From Sipunculus nudus (Eukaryota > Annelida > Sipuncula > Golfingiida > Sipunculidae), in NCBI GenBank assembly GCA_026874595.1, contig CM049315.1, positions 36,100,164 through 36,164,163 on the forward strand: a stretch of DNA of 64,000 nt. Direction: 5' to 3'. The notes beneath the pieces were generated by a model, which saw only the letters and a program-made list of their open reading frames with translations, was not told the DNA's origin and did no database searches. Of the stretch, positions 1 through 10,480 are shown one piece after another (position 1 is the stretch's first letter; every line of letters starts with the position of its first letter). A program made the position numbers and the translations under genes.

Positions 1-1379
1 CTACTACCAAATATACTTGTATATTCATTTCATCCATCGAATGTCTGTCACTGAATGTCTGTAAATTATAAATTATTTACTCTGAATATTCAAAATTGTG
101 TGTTGGAAAAGATACTGAAAATATTACAATAATTATTACCAAAGAAACAATATACTTGTTCCAGCATAAATTAACATGAAAATAACATGAAAATAAACAC
201 TTTACATTAATAATTAAACATTATGTTAAATTTAAACAAATATTTGCAAATAAACATATGACAGGGAAATGAGGTACTTTTTTCACATAAAAAATCATTT
301 TACATAACTTTGAATTTTTATCATGTATATGTTTTGTTGTGTTGGTACTAGAGTACTGCTAGGATATCGTTTTTATATCATAATGGATGGTTGAAAATAA
401 AATAAAAGAACAATGATTTATTATTAACTGATTAATTTATGTATTTTCTATATTACCTTGAAACCTGATGTATACTATAGTCCATTCCACACCCCTGTCC
501 ACCTGATTTTTGCGATTATCTCTACATAAGACAAACAAACAAAATTTGTACCAATGGCATTAAGAGACAAAAGCGTAATTTTTGGTACCTTACCTACTTA
601 CAATATAAATATTATTTACTTTACGGCCTGGTTGACATGTCTCATATGTATCTGTGGCGATGACATCCCTAATAGTGGCTTTTGTTTATCTTTCATGGAT
701 ATGGATATAAAGTAATGTTACGTAACAGTGAAGTGGGTGCACGAGTAGACAACAAGTCTGACTATAAGCAGGGGTCAGCAGCCCTTGATTATTTGTCTCG
801 TGAAAGTTGGTGTCTCTTTAGTACAACACTTCTCTTATGACATCAAAAATATTCCCTGATATGCCCATTTCACAGATAAGTGGCAAGATGTCGCTACAGA
901 ACAGACTAGTTACTTATAAAATGGTTTTGAATTGTTTACAGGAAAATGACATAAGGTAGGCTATTATTTCCATAATAGTTAATTGCGCTTTTTCCTCTCT
1001 CTGTCCTAAGGTAAAAAAGTCCTGGTGTTCTTTGATTCACGAAAAAATGATCAAGAAAAACAAGTGGACATGGGTGCTGGAACAGACTATAGTGCCTTAA
1101 ACTAGTATTGACCCTAGTAAAAAGTGTGACATGTACTGGTATACATATAATGAAACCATTAATATATTAATCCACTTGATCTTGAATTTTTTAATTGATT
1201 ATGCCAAAATGCAATCAATTTAATTGGTTTTTAGAGAAAACCACCAATCACTGATTTAATCGATCAATCGGAACACCACTAGTTGTTATTGTTCTGGTGT
1301 AACAATGTCTCTCAAAATATAGAAATATAAAAATAATCTTAATTTAATATATTTTAAAGTCTTTTTCGGCCAGTTCCAG
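1..1379. other. AT-rich intergenic DNA, no gene seen
   Basis: I see no open frame with a credible start, splice sites or family resemblance here. The composition is AT-rich and non-coding in character. There are no obvious tandem repeats or terminal inverted repeats. Confidence 0.5.
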
Positions 1380-1399
1380 TCAATTCCTCACAGTATATG

Positions 1400-1580
1400 T
1401 ATAAAAGGTCATATTCGGTTAAAAAAAATCGAGCCGAATATTATCCCAAATCAAGCACACGCACGCCATATCAGCTTGGGGTTTCAGGGCCGCGGCCATC
1501 ACTCACGTTCATTGCATCCGGCTTTGTTTATTTACTCTTTACTGCCCGAGCTGAGAGTGAGAGTTCCGCCGCGGCCCTGA
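1400..1580. other. GC-richer patch with TATA-like box and nested inverted repeats
   Basis: The sequence shows TATAAAAGG at 1400-1408. A 7-bp inverted repeat TATTCGG/CCGAATA lies at 1412-1418 and 1434-1440. A perfect 13-bp inverted repeat TCAGGGCCGCGGC/GCCGCGGCCCTGA lies at 1484-1496 and 1568-1580, with 71 bp between its arms. The patch is richer in CpG than its surroundings. It could be a promoter, a folded RNA or a small transposon relic; no transcript can be assigned from sequence alone. Confidence 0.3.
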
Positions 1581-1838
1581 CCCGCCTGCCCACAAACGCA
1601 AAAAACAAACCTCCAGTTTAATAACAAAACGGTTTCGTCTTATCTTAACTTACCTCATTCAATTGGATTGAATCTACATTACAATGAGTCGTTAACACAG
1701 TCCTTGTGATTATCTGTCATGAGCACGCACACACATGCTGAGTCGGTGGCGTATGTACTAGAATGTATACATGTAAGTTTCAGCCCCCTGACGGACCGGC
1801 CACGAGTGTATCCAGAGAGGAGCATGTGTGAAGCTTGT

Positions 1839-1900
1839 GGGGGATTTCCCAATCAAGGGGAGTCCCCCCCAAGGGGCATTCCGTGCGTTATGGAATTCCC
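1839..1900. promoter_or_regulatory. Cluster of four kappaB-like motifs
   Basis: Three decamers fit the Rel/NF-kappaB consensus GGGRNNYYCC exactly: GGGGATTTCC at 1840, GGGGAGTCCC at 1857 and GGGGCATTCC at 1873. A fourth, TGGAATTCCC at 1891, has one mismatch. Their starts are 16-18 bp apart. The regular spacing fits either a homotypic enhancer or a decayed 17-bp tandem repeat. No gene start is recognised nearby, so function is unproven. Confidence 0.3.
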
Positions 1901-2264
1901 ATATGATGTAGACATAGACTGGTTCCCTTCCTTAAACACGCCTGGTCGTGTCTGAAACAGTTGCACATTAACTGGCCAAGGCAAATACTACTAGCATCAC
2001 GTATAATCAATGAAGATGGATCTTGTTTTTATGCCAGAAAATATTACCTGCTCAAAATAAATTAGGGCTGTCAAATTCAGCTGGTAGGCTAACGAAAAAG
2101 TCAGACGGGGGATCTTACAAACATGTTGATAAAATTAAAACTTTAAAAACCTTAGATAATCTACTTTAGTAATGTATATTTATGTTATTTTTTATAATTT
2201 GACGCAAAACTGACTCTCTAAAATCGTCCAGTATGATAAAAAAAGTAATGAAAGTGACAATGTC

Positions 2265-2550
2265 TGTTTCGTATAGCGCGACTTCATAGTGAGAATGGTC
2301 CCGCGTAATTGGTTTTGGGACCGCTCCCCTTTTGTTTTAATGCGAGTTTGGAAAGGTGAAGGTCGAGGGTTTTGGGGCGCGGGACCCGTGAGCGGTCCAG
2401 CGGCGCTTTTTCATCACTTGTGACGATTTCTTGTGGTTTCGGGCCCGAGGGAGACTCACTCCTCAGAACGCCAGCTTTATGCAATAAAGCATGTTAAAGG
2501 CGACTCCCTCGTGTTTGAAATGGAAGGGCATCTGGTCTGTGTCTGCACCA
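2265..2550 (+). repeat. 5' LTR of BEL/Pao element
   Basis: This is a 286-bp direct repeat of 8174-8459 at a constant offset of 5909 bp, starting TGTTTCG and ending GCACCA. An AATAAA at 2483-2488 could mark the end of the R region. No TATA box stands out, so initiation may be TATA-less. Confidence 0.96.
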
Positions 2551-2612
2551 AAGTTCTGAGGATTTGATGAGCATGTTGTGTCGACTTAGCAGACAACCCG
2601 AGTAGTGGTGAC

Positions 2613-5600
2613 ATGGACAAGATGCCAGGTGCAGGATCGAACCCTGCTGATGATAGTGGTCCAGAGCAGTCTGGGAATGACCAAGAACAAGAAAAAATGA
2701 CTGAGATTAAAGAAAAGCGAAAGTCTCTTAGAGCAAAGATGACAAGAGCTATGAACAGATTACGTGATTCTTCACGCCACATAGAAGTTGTGGGCGAAAG
2801 GAGACTAAATAGAGAAATGCAGGAAATACAGAAAGACTTTAATGTTCTTTGTGAATTACATGGTAAACTGTATGACCTGACTGAAGCTGAGGGTCATGCT
2901 GCTCTTGATAAATGGGAAGCAGATTTGGCCACAGACTTTTATGAATTTGAAGAAGAAATCGAAGATCGTAAAGCAGCTTATAAAGCTCTTAAAGGTGATA
3001 GAAGCCTTACTGTCCAGGCAGGGCAGACATCTATGGTGACCAGAAGTAATTCTGACAGAGATACAACATCAAGGCCTCCAAATGAACGTTCTGAGCCAAG
3101 TGCCCCTCAGAGAGATACACACCATGATGTGCGCGAATCTATATCAGAGACAGTGAGGCAGAGAGATCCAGATATGTCAGCAGATGACTGTGTAGAGCCT
3201 GGCAATATACAAAGGTCTAATATTCCTTTCCCAGAGACCGTACACATGAGCGATCAATATAACATGTTTAGAGGTCAATTCGCGGCGAGCCAAGGTCATC
3301 TGTCAAGAAGGATGTATGTGTTTGATTCCTGGATAGACGATTTGGTAGAATTCCAAGAGACGACACCGACAAGGCATGTAAGAGAAATGTCTGTTGCTGA
3401 TGCTTTATATAGACTTGAAGCTACCAAAGACGTTCCAAATGTGAGACTTTGTCATTTTGATGGTAATCCTTTGCAATATGTTGAGTTTATTGAAAGTTTT
3501 AAGCTCCATATTCATGACAAATATCACTTGACAAATGATATTCGTATGTTGCAATTGAAAATGCATGTCACTGGTGATGCAGACAGGGCAATTGCAGGTT
3601 TAGGGTCAGCAGGTGTTATGTATGCAACTGCTTTAAAACTGTTGAAAGAGCAGTTTGGTGATAAAAGTGTTATTGCTAGGGCTCACATTAATAAGCTGAC
3701 CAAGGGTTCAAAGATTATGCCTGGTAATAGACAAGGTTTGCGTGATTTCTCACTTGACATGATTAATTGTCTTGCTACCATGAAACGTATAGGTTTTCAT
3801 TCTGATGTTAATGCCTCAGATAGTCTCCGTCGAATGGTCAGGCGTCTTCCTGACCACCTGATCATTAAGTGGAAGGTCAAGGCTGCAGAGCTGAGAGAAA
3901 ATGGGACCATGCCGACTCTTGACCACATCAGCACTCTACTGCGACGGCAAGTCAAGATTAGCTACGACCCAGACTTCGGCGACCTTGAGATAGGGGGCAG
4001 AGCTGAACAGAGAGTCTGGCAGAAGGACAAAGGCAAAGGCGTTAATGCAGTTAAGGGCCAACCTCTATCAGAGGACAGAAAAAGGCAATTGAGATGCTAT
4101 GTGTGCAGTGATCAGCACAGAGTTAGTGAGTGCCCAACTTTCAGTGACTCGACAGTGTCAGAGCGTTTCAAAACAGCAAAAGAGCAGAGACTGTGTTACG
4201 GATGTCTCAACAGGGGCCACACTATGAGAGAGTGCAGGTCAAAAAAGAAATGTGATAAAGCAGGTTGTGATAAACAGCATCATCGTCTCCTACACACAGA
4301 CCCTCCCCCTTCTAGCACTGTTACTACAGCTTTTGACAAGGATGGTTTGCTGCCGGTTGTCAGGGTTCTATTCAGATCAAATAATGGACAGGTTAGGCAG
4401 GGAAACGTCTTGATCGACAGTGGGGCTGCAACCACAATTATTAGGAAAGACTTTTCAAAGGCTTTGGGACTGCAAGGCAAGAGAGAGGCCCTGGAACTGT
4501 CAGTTGTAGGAGGGCAGAGACTCGACCAGAGTGATAGCAGGAGGATCAAAGTGTGGATCTCCCCGTTGCAGGGCGTAGGAGAATATGAAATTGAGGCCCA
4601 CGAAATAGACAATACAATTGTTAGCGTCCATCCTCTGGACAGGCATTGGCTGTCGTCATTCCAGCACCTGAGTGATGTACAATTCTCACATAAGGCAGGA
4701 CCTATAGATCTGATCCTAGGAGTTCAGTACAGTCATCTTCATGTTGAGGAGGAAATTCGTAAGGGCGCCTACTTTGAACCGGTCGGAAAGAAAACCAAGC
4801 TAGGATGGTTTGTGATAGGACCAAGTAATAGTCGTACGCCTGATGTTTCAATCAACTTTGTCCAGAAGGTCAACATGGAGACATTATATGACATGGAGAC
4901 TCTAGGGATTCGTACACCAGGTTGTTCCTGTCCTGTAAAAGTAATGTCGCTTGAAGACCAGAGAGCCCAAGATATTTTCGAGACAACATGTCGTAAGGAC
5001 GGCGGCAGGTACGTCATAGGTCTACCATGGAAAGGGGACCCTAAACAGCTTCCAGATAACTATAAATTGGCAGAGAGTAGGCTTTCTTCCTTGGAAAGGA
5101 AACTGTTGAACAAACCTGAGATGGCCGAGTTGTATTGCAAGGCTATGGACCAGTTTATAGAGCAGGGATGGGCAGTTCAGCTTACCCCAGCTGAAATAGA
5201 CAGAGGCAGAAAACCAGTGTTCTACCTTCCTCACCATGGGGTTTACAGACCAGATAAACCAAGCACTCCTTTGAGGATTGTGTTTGACCCAGCGTGCACC
5301 TACAAAGGGGTATCATTGAATTCGCTTCTGTACAAGGGACCATGCCTGATTGGGGACCTTTTTGGCGTGCTTCTTCGCTTCAGAGAAGAACCGGTGGCCT
5401 TCATAGGAGATATATCCAAGATGTTTCTTCAGGTGTGTCTAATGGAGGAAGATACACATGTCCACCGCTTTCTTTGGCGAGACATGGATGTCTCAAAAGA
5501 ACCGAAGGTCTATCGTTTGACAAGGGTCACTTTCGGTGATAAACCGTCACCATCTATGGCCAGTTTTGTGGTGCTCAAGGTAGCCGAAGAGTTTCGGTCC

Positions 5601-8147
5601 AGATTTCCAGAAGCAGCTGTGCTTCTTAAACGTGATCGGTATGTTGACGACATCATTCACTCATGTGCTACGTTTCAGGAAGCAGATAGACTAAAAGCAG
5701 CCATTGAAGTGATCCTCGGCAGTGCTAGCTTCCAGATCAAAGAGTGGATTTGTTCTTCTGATATAAGGAAGAAACACGAACTTCAGGCAGTGCAGGATCA
5801 CGATAACGGTTGCACACAAGATGTAAGTCTTGATGGTCAGGACAGTGTCAAAACTCTCGGCGTCTGTTGGAAACCGACGACAGATATGCTTCACTTTCAG
5901 GTAAAGGAAATGAAACCGGGTATACTGACCAAGAGGATAGTATTATCGAGATTGTCAATGATATATGATCCGCTTGGTCTTGCTGCTGCAGTGACTATCA
6001 AAACCAGAATTGCGATGCAGAACACTTGGAAGTTGGGCATGGAATGGGATGACCCACTCCCGGAAGATTATCAAGACTTATGGGGTAGGCTATTTGAGGA
6101 ACTGAAGAGTCTTGAAGGACTAGAGATTCCAAGATGCGTGAAACCAGAGACAATAGGACAGAAAGCAGAATTGCATGTATTTACGGATGCCAGTTCGGTG
6201 GCGTATGGCGCTATCGCATATATTCGGACAAAGTCGCTTGGTTCTACCACACCGTATATCCAGCTGATTGCTGCCAAAGCTAGAGTGGCACCATTACGTC
6301 AAACAACAATCCCAAGATTGGAATTGGCAGCAGCATTGATCGGATCCAGATTGGCTAAAACCATTCATGAGGAGCTACGAACGGGTTTAACCACGACAAT
6401 TTGGACAGATTCCAGAATCGTGCTTCATTGGATCAAATCAGAGTCCCATAATTTAAAGCAGTTTGTGGGTGTCCGGGTGGCGGAGATTCAAGCGACATGG
6501 GATCCCCCACACTGGAGGTTCATACCCACAGACAAAAACCCTGCTGACGATCTGAGTCGAGGTCTCAAAGTGACAGATTTGAAGGGACGTTGGTTTAAGG
6601 GACCAGAATTTCTTGTGAGATCAGAAAGGGATTGGCCAGAACAGCCAGCTCAGGATGGCACTCCCCCGGAAGATCCAGAGAGAAAACAACCCAAGAAACT
6701 GGTCTGCGGTGTAACAAAGGCCACATCTTTCATTGAGTGCAGAGATTTTTCTGATTGGCATAAGATGCTTCGAGTCACAGCCTGGTGTTACAGGTTTCTG
6801 CACAATGCCAGAAATAAGGATAAGCGGAGGGACACATTATCACCGCGCGAAATTGAGACATCAGAGAGACACTGGATCTTGAAAGCCCAAGAGGACTTGG
6901 GTGACTGGAGGCAACAATACAGTGACCTTTCCCCATTTGAAAAGGAAGGGATTGTAAGAGTAGGAGGCAGGCTTAAACGTTCAAATTTGTCGTATGACCA
7001 AGTGCATCCAGTTCTGTTACCAGGCTCAAGCCATATAGCGAAGTTGGTCATGGCTGATGCCCATTCAAAGGCGATCCATCCAGGAGCAGAAAGGACATTA
7101 TGTGAAGCAAGACGGAGGTACTGGATAACGCGAGGGCGGAATTTAGCAAAATTAATTGTCAGGAAATGTATTGTTTGTCGGAAGTTAAGGCAACCGCCAC
7201 ACACTACACTCATGGCGGATCTTCCCCCAGAGAGAATGAGGGTGCAATCACCACCCTTTACAACAACAGGCGTTGACTTATTTGGGCCATTCAACCTAAA
7301 GTTCGGAAGGACCCAATCCAGAAAGGCATGGGGAGCAATTTTCACGTGTGGAACCGTCCGCGCGGTTCATTTGGAGATTGTCGACGACTTATCAACCCAG
7401 GCCTTCCTCCAGGCTCTCAGGCGTTTTGTTAGCACGCACGGATGGCCTACTACAATTATTAGTGACAATGGGACGTCATTCGTCGGAACAGAAAAGGAAC
7501 TTAAAAAACTCGTGCAAGCAGGGCGTCAAGAACTCAAGGAATTTGCGATGCTACATTCGGTGACGTGGAAGTTTATCACACCACTTAGTCCGAATCAGGG
7601 GGGATTCTACGAAAGCCTCATAAAGCAGGTAAAACGTGCAATGAAAGTAATAGGAGACCAAAGGCTGACATGGAACGAGATGTCTACAGTTTTCGCAGAG
7701 GTTAAGGCTTTGTTAAATTCAAGACCCATAGGTTATTCTCCGAATGATCCAAACGACTTGCAGCCACTAACACCAAACCATTTTCTGTTGGGACGAGCTA
7801 CTGTTGACATACCACAAGGCCCATTTGAGGAAACAAAGAACTTACACAAGCGATTCGAATTCGTACAAGCCATGGTCAAACGGATATGGCAACGTTTCAT
7901 ATCAGAATATCTACCGACATTGACCAGACGAGTCAAATGGAAAACAAAGGGGCGACAGTTGAAACCCGGAGATGTTGTCTTGCTCGTAGACTCAGCAGCG
8001 CCACGAGGCAGGTGGGACATGGGCAGACTTCTCGAGGTCTATCCGGGGCAGGACGGCATCATCAGGAACGTCAAGGTCAGAACCAAGAACGGAGAATACA
8101 AACGGTCAGTCCAAAGATGTTGTCTGCTATTGGAAGCCGAGTCATAA
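2613..8147 (+). CDS. BEL/Pao gag-pol polyprotein, intact
   Basis: This 1844-residue polyprotein drives retrotransposition through cytoplasmic particle assembly, reverse transcription and integration. Domains in order: a charged, coiled-coil-like N-terminus (about 25-130); a Gag-like DUF1759 region (about 275-445); zinc knuckles at C495-C507 and C528-C541; an aspartic protease with DSGA at 602-605 (DUF1758); a reverse transcriptase with D933 and the YVDD box at 1010-1013; an RNase H with D1192, E1237, D1266 and D1312; an integrase zinc site (H1484, H1489, C1519, C1522); a DDE core with D1555, D1618 and E1667; and a DUF5641-type C-terminus to the end. Every catalytic residue I can locate is present, with no frameshift or stop. 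The start is the first ATG after the LTR. Gag and Pol share one frame, as is common in this group. No envelope domain is present. Confidence 0.97.
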   Translation: MDKMPGAGSNPADDSGPEQSGNDQEQEKMTEIKEKRKSLRAKMTRAMNRLRDSSRHIEVVGERRLNREMQEIQKDFNVLCELHGKLYDLTEAEGHAALDKWEADLATDFYEFEEEIEDRKAAYKALKGDRSLTVQAGQTSMVTRSNSDRDTTSRPPNERSEPSAPQRDTHHDVRESISETVRQRDPDMSADDCVEPGNIQRSNIPFPETVHMSDQYNMFRGQFAASQGHLSRRMYVFDSWIDDLVEFQETTPTRHVREMSVADALYRLEATKDVPNVRLCHFDGNPLQYVEFIESFKLHIHDKYHLTNDIRMLQLKMHVTGDADRAIAGLGSAGVMYATALKLLKEQFGDKSVIARAHINKLTKGSKIMPGNRQGLRDFSLDMINCLATMKRIGFHSDVNASDSLRRMVRRLPDHLIIKWKVKAAELRENGTMPTLDHISTLLRRQVKISYDPDFGDLEIGGRAEQRVWQKDKGKGVNAVKGQPLSEDRKRQLRCYVCSDQHRVSECPTFSDSTVSERFKTAKEQRLCYGCLNRGHTMRECRSKKKCDKAGCDKQHHRLLHTDPPPSSTVTTAFDKDGLLPVVRVLFRSNNGQVRQGNVLIDSGAATTIIRKDFSKALGLQGKREALELSVVGGQRLDQSDSRRIKVWISPLQGVGEYEIEAHEIDNTIVSVHPLDRHWLSSFQHLSDVQFSHKAGPIDLILGVQYSHLHVEEEIRKGAYFEPVGKKTKLGWFVIGPSNSRTPDVSINFVQKVNMETLYDMETLGIRTPGCSCPVKVMSLEDQRAQDIFETTCRKDGGRYVIGLPWKGDPKQLPDNYKLAESRLSSLERKLLNKPEMAELYCKAMDQFIEQGWAVQLTPAEIDRGRKPVFYLPHHGVYRPDKPSTPLRIVFDPACTYKGVSLNSLLYKGPCLIGDLFGVLLRFREEPVAFIGDISKMFLQVCLMEEDTHVHRFLWRDMDVSKEPKVYRLTRVTFGDKPSPSMASFVVLKVAEEFRSRFPEAAVLLKRDRYVDDIIHSCATFQEADRLKAAIEVILGSASFQIKEWICSSDIRKKHELQAVQDHDNGCTQDVSLDGQDSVKTLGVCWKPTTDMLHFQVKEMKPGILTKRIVLSRLSMIYDPLGLAAAVTIKTRIAMQNTWKLGMEWDDPLPEDYQDLWGRLFEELKSLEGLEIPRCVKPETIGQKAELHVFTDASSVAYGAIAYIRTKSLGSTTPYIQLIAAKARVAPLRQTTIPRLELAAALIGSRLAKTIHEELRTGLTTTIWTDSRIVLHWIKSESHNLKQFVGVRVAEIQATWDPPHWRFIPTDKNPADDLSRGLKVTDLKGRWFKGPEFLVRSERDWPEQPAQDGTPPEDPERKQPKKLVCGVTKATSFIECRDFSDWHKMLRVTAWCYRFLHNARNKDKRRDTLSPREIETSERHWILKAQEDLGDWRQQYSDLSPFEKEGIVRVGGRLKRSNLSYDQVHPVLLPGSSHIAKLVMADAHSKAIHPGAERTLCEARRRYWITRGRNLAKLIVRKCIVCRKLRQPPHTTLMADLPPERMRVQSPPFTTTGVDLFGPFNLKFGRTQSRKAWGAIFTCGTVRAVHLEIVDDLSTQAFLQALRRFVSTHGWPTTIISDNGTSFVGTEKELKKLVQAGRQELKEFAMLHSVTWKFITPLSPNQGGFYESLIKQVKRAMKVIGDQRLTWNEMSTVFAEVKALLNSRPIGYSPNDPNDLQPLTPNHFLLGRATVDIPQGPFEETKNLHKRFEFVQAMVKRIWQRFISEYLPTLTRRVKWKTKGRQLKPGDVVLLVDSAAPRGRWDMGRLLEVYPGQDGIIRNVKVRTKNGEYKRSVQRCCLLLEAES

Positions 8148-8173
8148 TCCGTCCATCTCTGGCCCCCGGAGGG

Positions 8174-8459
8174 TGTTTCGTATAGCGCGACTTCATAGTG
8201 AGAATGGTCCCGCGTAATTGGTTTTGGGACCGCTCCCCTTTTGTTTTAATGCGAGTTTGGAAAGGTGAAGGTCGAGGGTTTTGGGGCGCGGGACCCGTGA
8301 GCGGTCCAGCGGCGCTTTTTCATCACTTGTGACGATTTCTTGTGGTTTCGGGCCCGAGGGAGACTCACTCCTCAGAACGCCAGCTTTATGCAATAAAGCA
8401 TGTTAAAGGCGACTCCCTCGTGTTTGAAATGGAAGGGCATCTGGTCTGTGTCTGCACCA
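8174..8459 (+). repeat. 3' LTR of BEL/Pao element
   Basis: It is identical as read to the 5' LTR and begins 26 bp after the gag-pol stop codon. It is preceded by a short purine tract (GGAGGG). Its AATAAA at 8392-8397 would supply the element's poly(A) signal. Confidence 0.96.
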
Positions 8460-8487
8460 ATGTCTTCACAAGTTGAGACGTAAGCTT

Positions 8488-9072
8488 GCCATACACGAGG
8501 CGACATGTGGCGCGACATGTCGCAGAACACAAATGATCTGCGACATGTCCCTCAGCATGAACTGTCCATATATACACAGGCGTACAGCGACACGTTCTGC
8601 AAAATGTCCTGCAAAAGTTTAAACTATGATAAAAACAACATACACCAAACATAACTTCCAGGATTCAACCATTGTTTTGTATGATAACATATATTTATCA
8701 ATATATGTGCGTGTGACGAAAAATGTATTCTGCATAGGCCTTATTCTGTCTTGTTACTCTTTATTAATATAGATATATTATTTTAGGATAGCTACACAAC
8801 TTCTTCTGAGCTTCCTGTTGACCGCGCATAACTCATGGCACCCTCATCAGACACGGTAAAACTACGGACGGTCACAATATAACAGGATAACATGATCAAT
8901 CGTTATATATTTGTTGGCCTTTTCCCAGACACTGGGCCTGATGTCGCGCGACTTCTATTGCGACATGTCGCGCAACTCATGAATCGAGCGACTAACCCCC
9001 ATACACGGTGCGACTTGTCGCGGAACAAGCGTGTCTGCCACTTGTCGCTCGACATGTCGGCTCGTGTATGGC
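8488..9072. mobile_element. MITE-like element with palindromic subterminal repeats
   Basis: The ends are inverted: GCCATACACGAGGCGACATG on the left, and its reverse complement with a single mismatch ending CTCGTGTATGGC on the right. Inside both ends lie several copies or near-copies of the 12-bp palindrome GCGACATGTCGC (for example 8513, 8549, 8960 and 9050), the kind of subterminal array bound by cut-and-paste transposases. A similar start (CCATACACGGTGCGACTTG) at 8999 suggests a nested partial copy. No transposase frame is present, so it is non-autonomous. The superfamily is not assigned. Confidence 0.7.
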
Positions 9073-9079
9073 CTGCTTT

Positions 9080-10405
9080 ACAATATGTTTTTTTTTTCCA
9101 CAGAGCGCAACTTCGTCTGTGAGAACTGAGAATAGAGCGACATCTGTTATTAATACTTGGAAATTTTTTCTCTGTCCACGTAACAACTGGGTAGCTCGCT
9201 TCACATACATGTTCTTAACTTATTGAAATTACCCGATCTTCTGCTTTAGTGTCATGATCATGGCGCCGCTTGTCATGTGATATGTTACGGGTGCTCATAA
9301 TGGAGATTATATCTGACATAAATGAAGATTTAAGTTATCATGCGCAACGTTGCTTCTCTTTTGCTGCTGTTAATCAGTTATCAGAGAATAAAAGGACGGA
9401 TTATCCGACAATTTTTCTTTCAGCTGCTTTTCAGTCATGCTGAGCTATAGCAAGCATCCTGTGTCCGTTAGCACAACAAAAAATAGTGAACATTGGTTCT
9501 AGAAACTTTTGATTAAGTACCCATGGAGGAAAATAAGAAATCTCCTTGAGATTCTAAAATTAGGTCACTGTGACCTGCATCCTCTGAGCTATGGCATTTA
9601 TTTGTGCCCCCAGAGTGATTGAAAATTTTTATACAAAAGATCCAGTATCTCCCTAATTAATGCATGATAGATTGCCATGATTCTTGCTTTGATTATAGAT
9701 CATGGACAGGTTCATCAGCTGCGTAAGACTGGTGGTGCCACCTGTACCTTTCCCAATTTTTTACGCATTCTTTCTCACCCGGGGTCCGCAGTTGACGCCA
9801 GGATACAAAATCAGATAAAGCGTGTGATAATGCCTTTTCACGTAGACCGAAACCGGAATGGTTTTCTGCAGATGTATATATACGTTGTTAGGTTGGCATT
9901 AAATAATGGATGCGGTTACCTCCGCAAGAAAAAAAAACAGAGAGAAAAAAGTATATATTGGATTCAGTCTTTACATTAGTTAATGTTAAGCTAAAATGTC
10001 ATTCTGTTCATCTGAGTCAGCTGATTCATTGGCCCCTTGTTAAAGGTTTCAAGATATATCAATGGTGTGTTTATCGGTTCACTTCTTAAACTGTTTGATA
10101 TGTTCTACCTTACATTTGGTCCATAACATGATTTAAAGCGCTGAAAGTTCACGAGGGCTTCGTCTAGTACTCCTGTGCAAGACTAGAGGGCAGCACCACA
10201 AATGTCCATGGGGATGACAGGTTCAGATCTAATTTGCTAATTTGGGCATGCAAAATTAACCTCCGGTGACAGGTGTTGATTGGACGATGTCATTTAAACA
10301 CTATTAAAATACGACTAGCTATATAAAAAGATGGTTACTAATCCAGGGACACGTGTTATATGTCATAACATTGGAAAGAGACCAAAACTTTAACCAGAAA
10401 TAACT
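9080..10405. repeat. Non-coding interval with an interspersed-repeat fragment
   Basis: The segment at about 9480-9790 carries modules also seen at 24590-24936, 36167-37310 and 46790-47850: AGGTCACTGTGACC, an ATACAAAAGATCCAGTATCT-like stretch, ATTGCCATGATTCTTGCTT and GTGGTGCCACCTG. It is therefore one monomer of a dispersed family. No gene is seen in the rest of the interval. Confidence 0.55.
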
Positions 10406-10406
10406 T

Positions 10407-10410
<4 letters not shown>

Positions 10411-10476
<66 letters not shown>
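10411..10476. repeat. (TA)n microsatellite
   Basis: An uninterrupted TA dinucleotide run. The open frames crossing it are artefacts of the repeat. Confidence 0.98.

Positions 10477-10479
<3 letters not shown>

Positions 10480-10480
<1 letters not shown>

Larger units (their letters stand above)
2260..8464 (+). mobile_element. Full-length BEL/Pao LTR retrotransposon with target duplication
   Basis: The element proper is 2265-8459: LTR, a 62-bp leader, a single gag-pol frame, a short purine-rich end (CCGGAGGG) and a second LTR. It is bracketed by the perfect 5-bp direct repeat ATGTC at 2260-2264 and 8460-8464, the target-site duplication size typical of this group. The LTRs begin TG and end CA. 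The two 286-bp LTRs read identically base for base, so insertion was recent relative to the neutral substitution rate. No envelope-like frame follows pol. I found no TGG-initiated primer-binding site directly after the 5' LTR, so the priming tRNA is unresolved. Some mobilisation in the current population is plausible but is inference. Confidence 0.97.

Noticed and set aside
1719-1955. 78-codon plus-strand frame with several cysteines over the kappaB-like cluster
   Set aside because: No family, leader or splice evidence; the overlap with short degenerate repeats makes coding unlikely.
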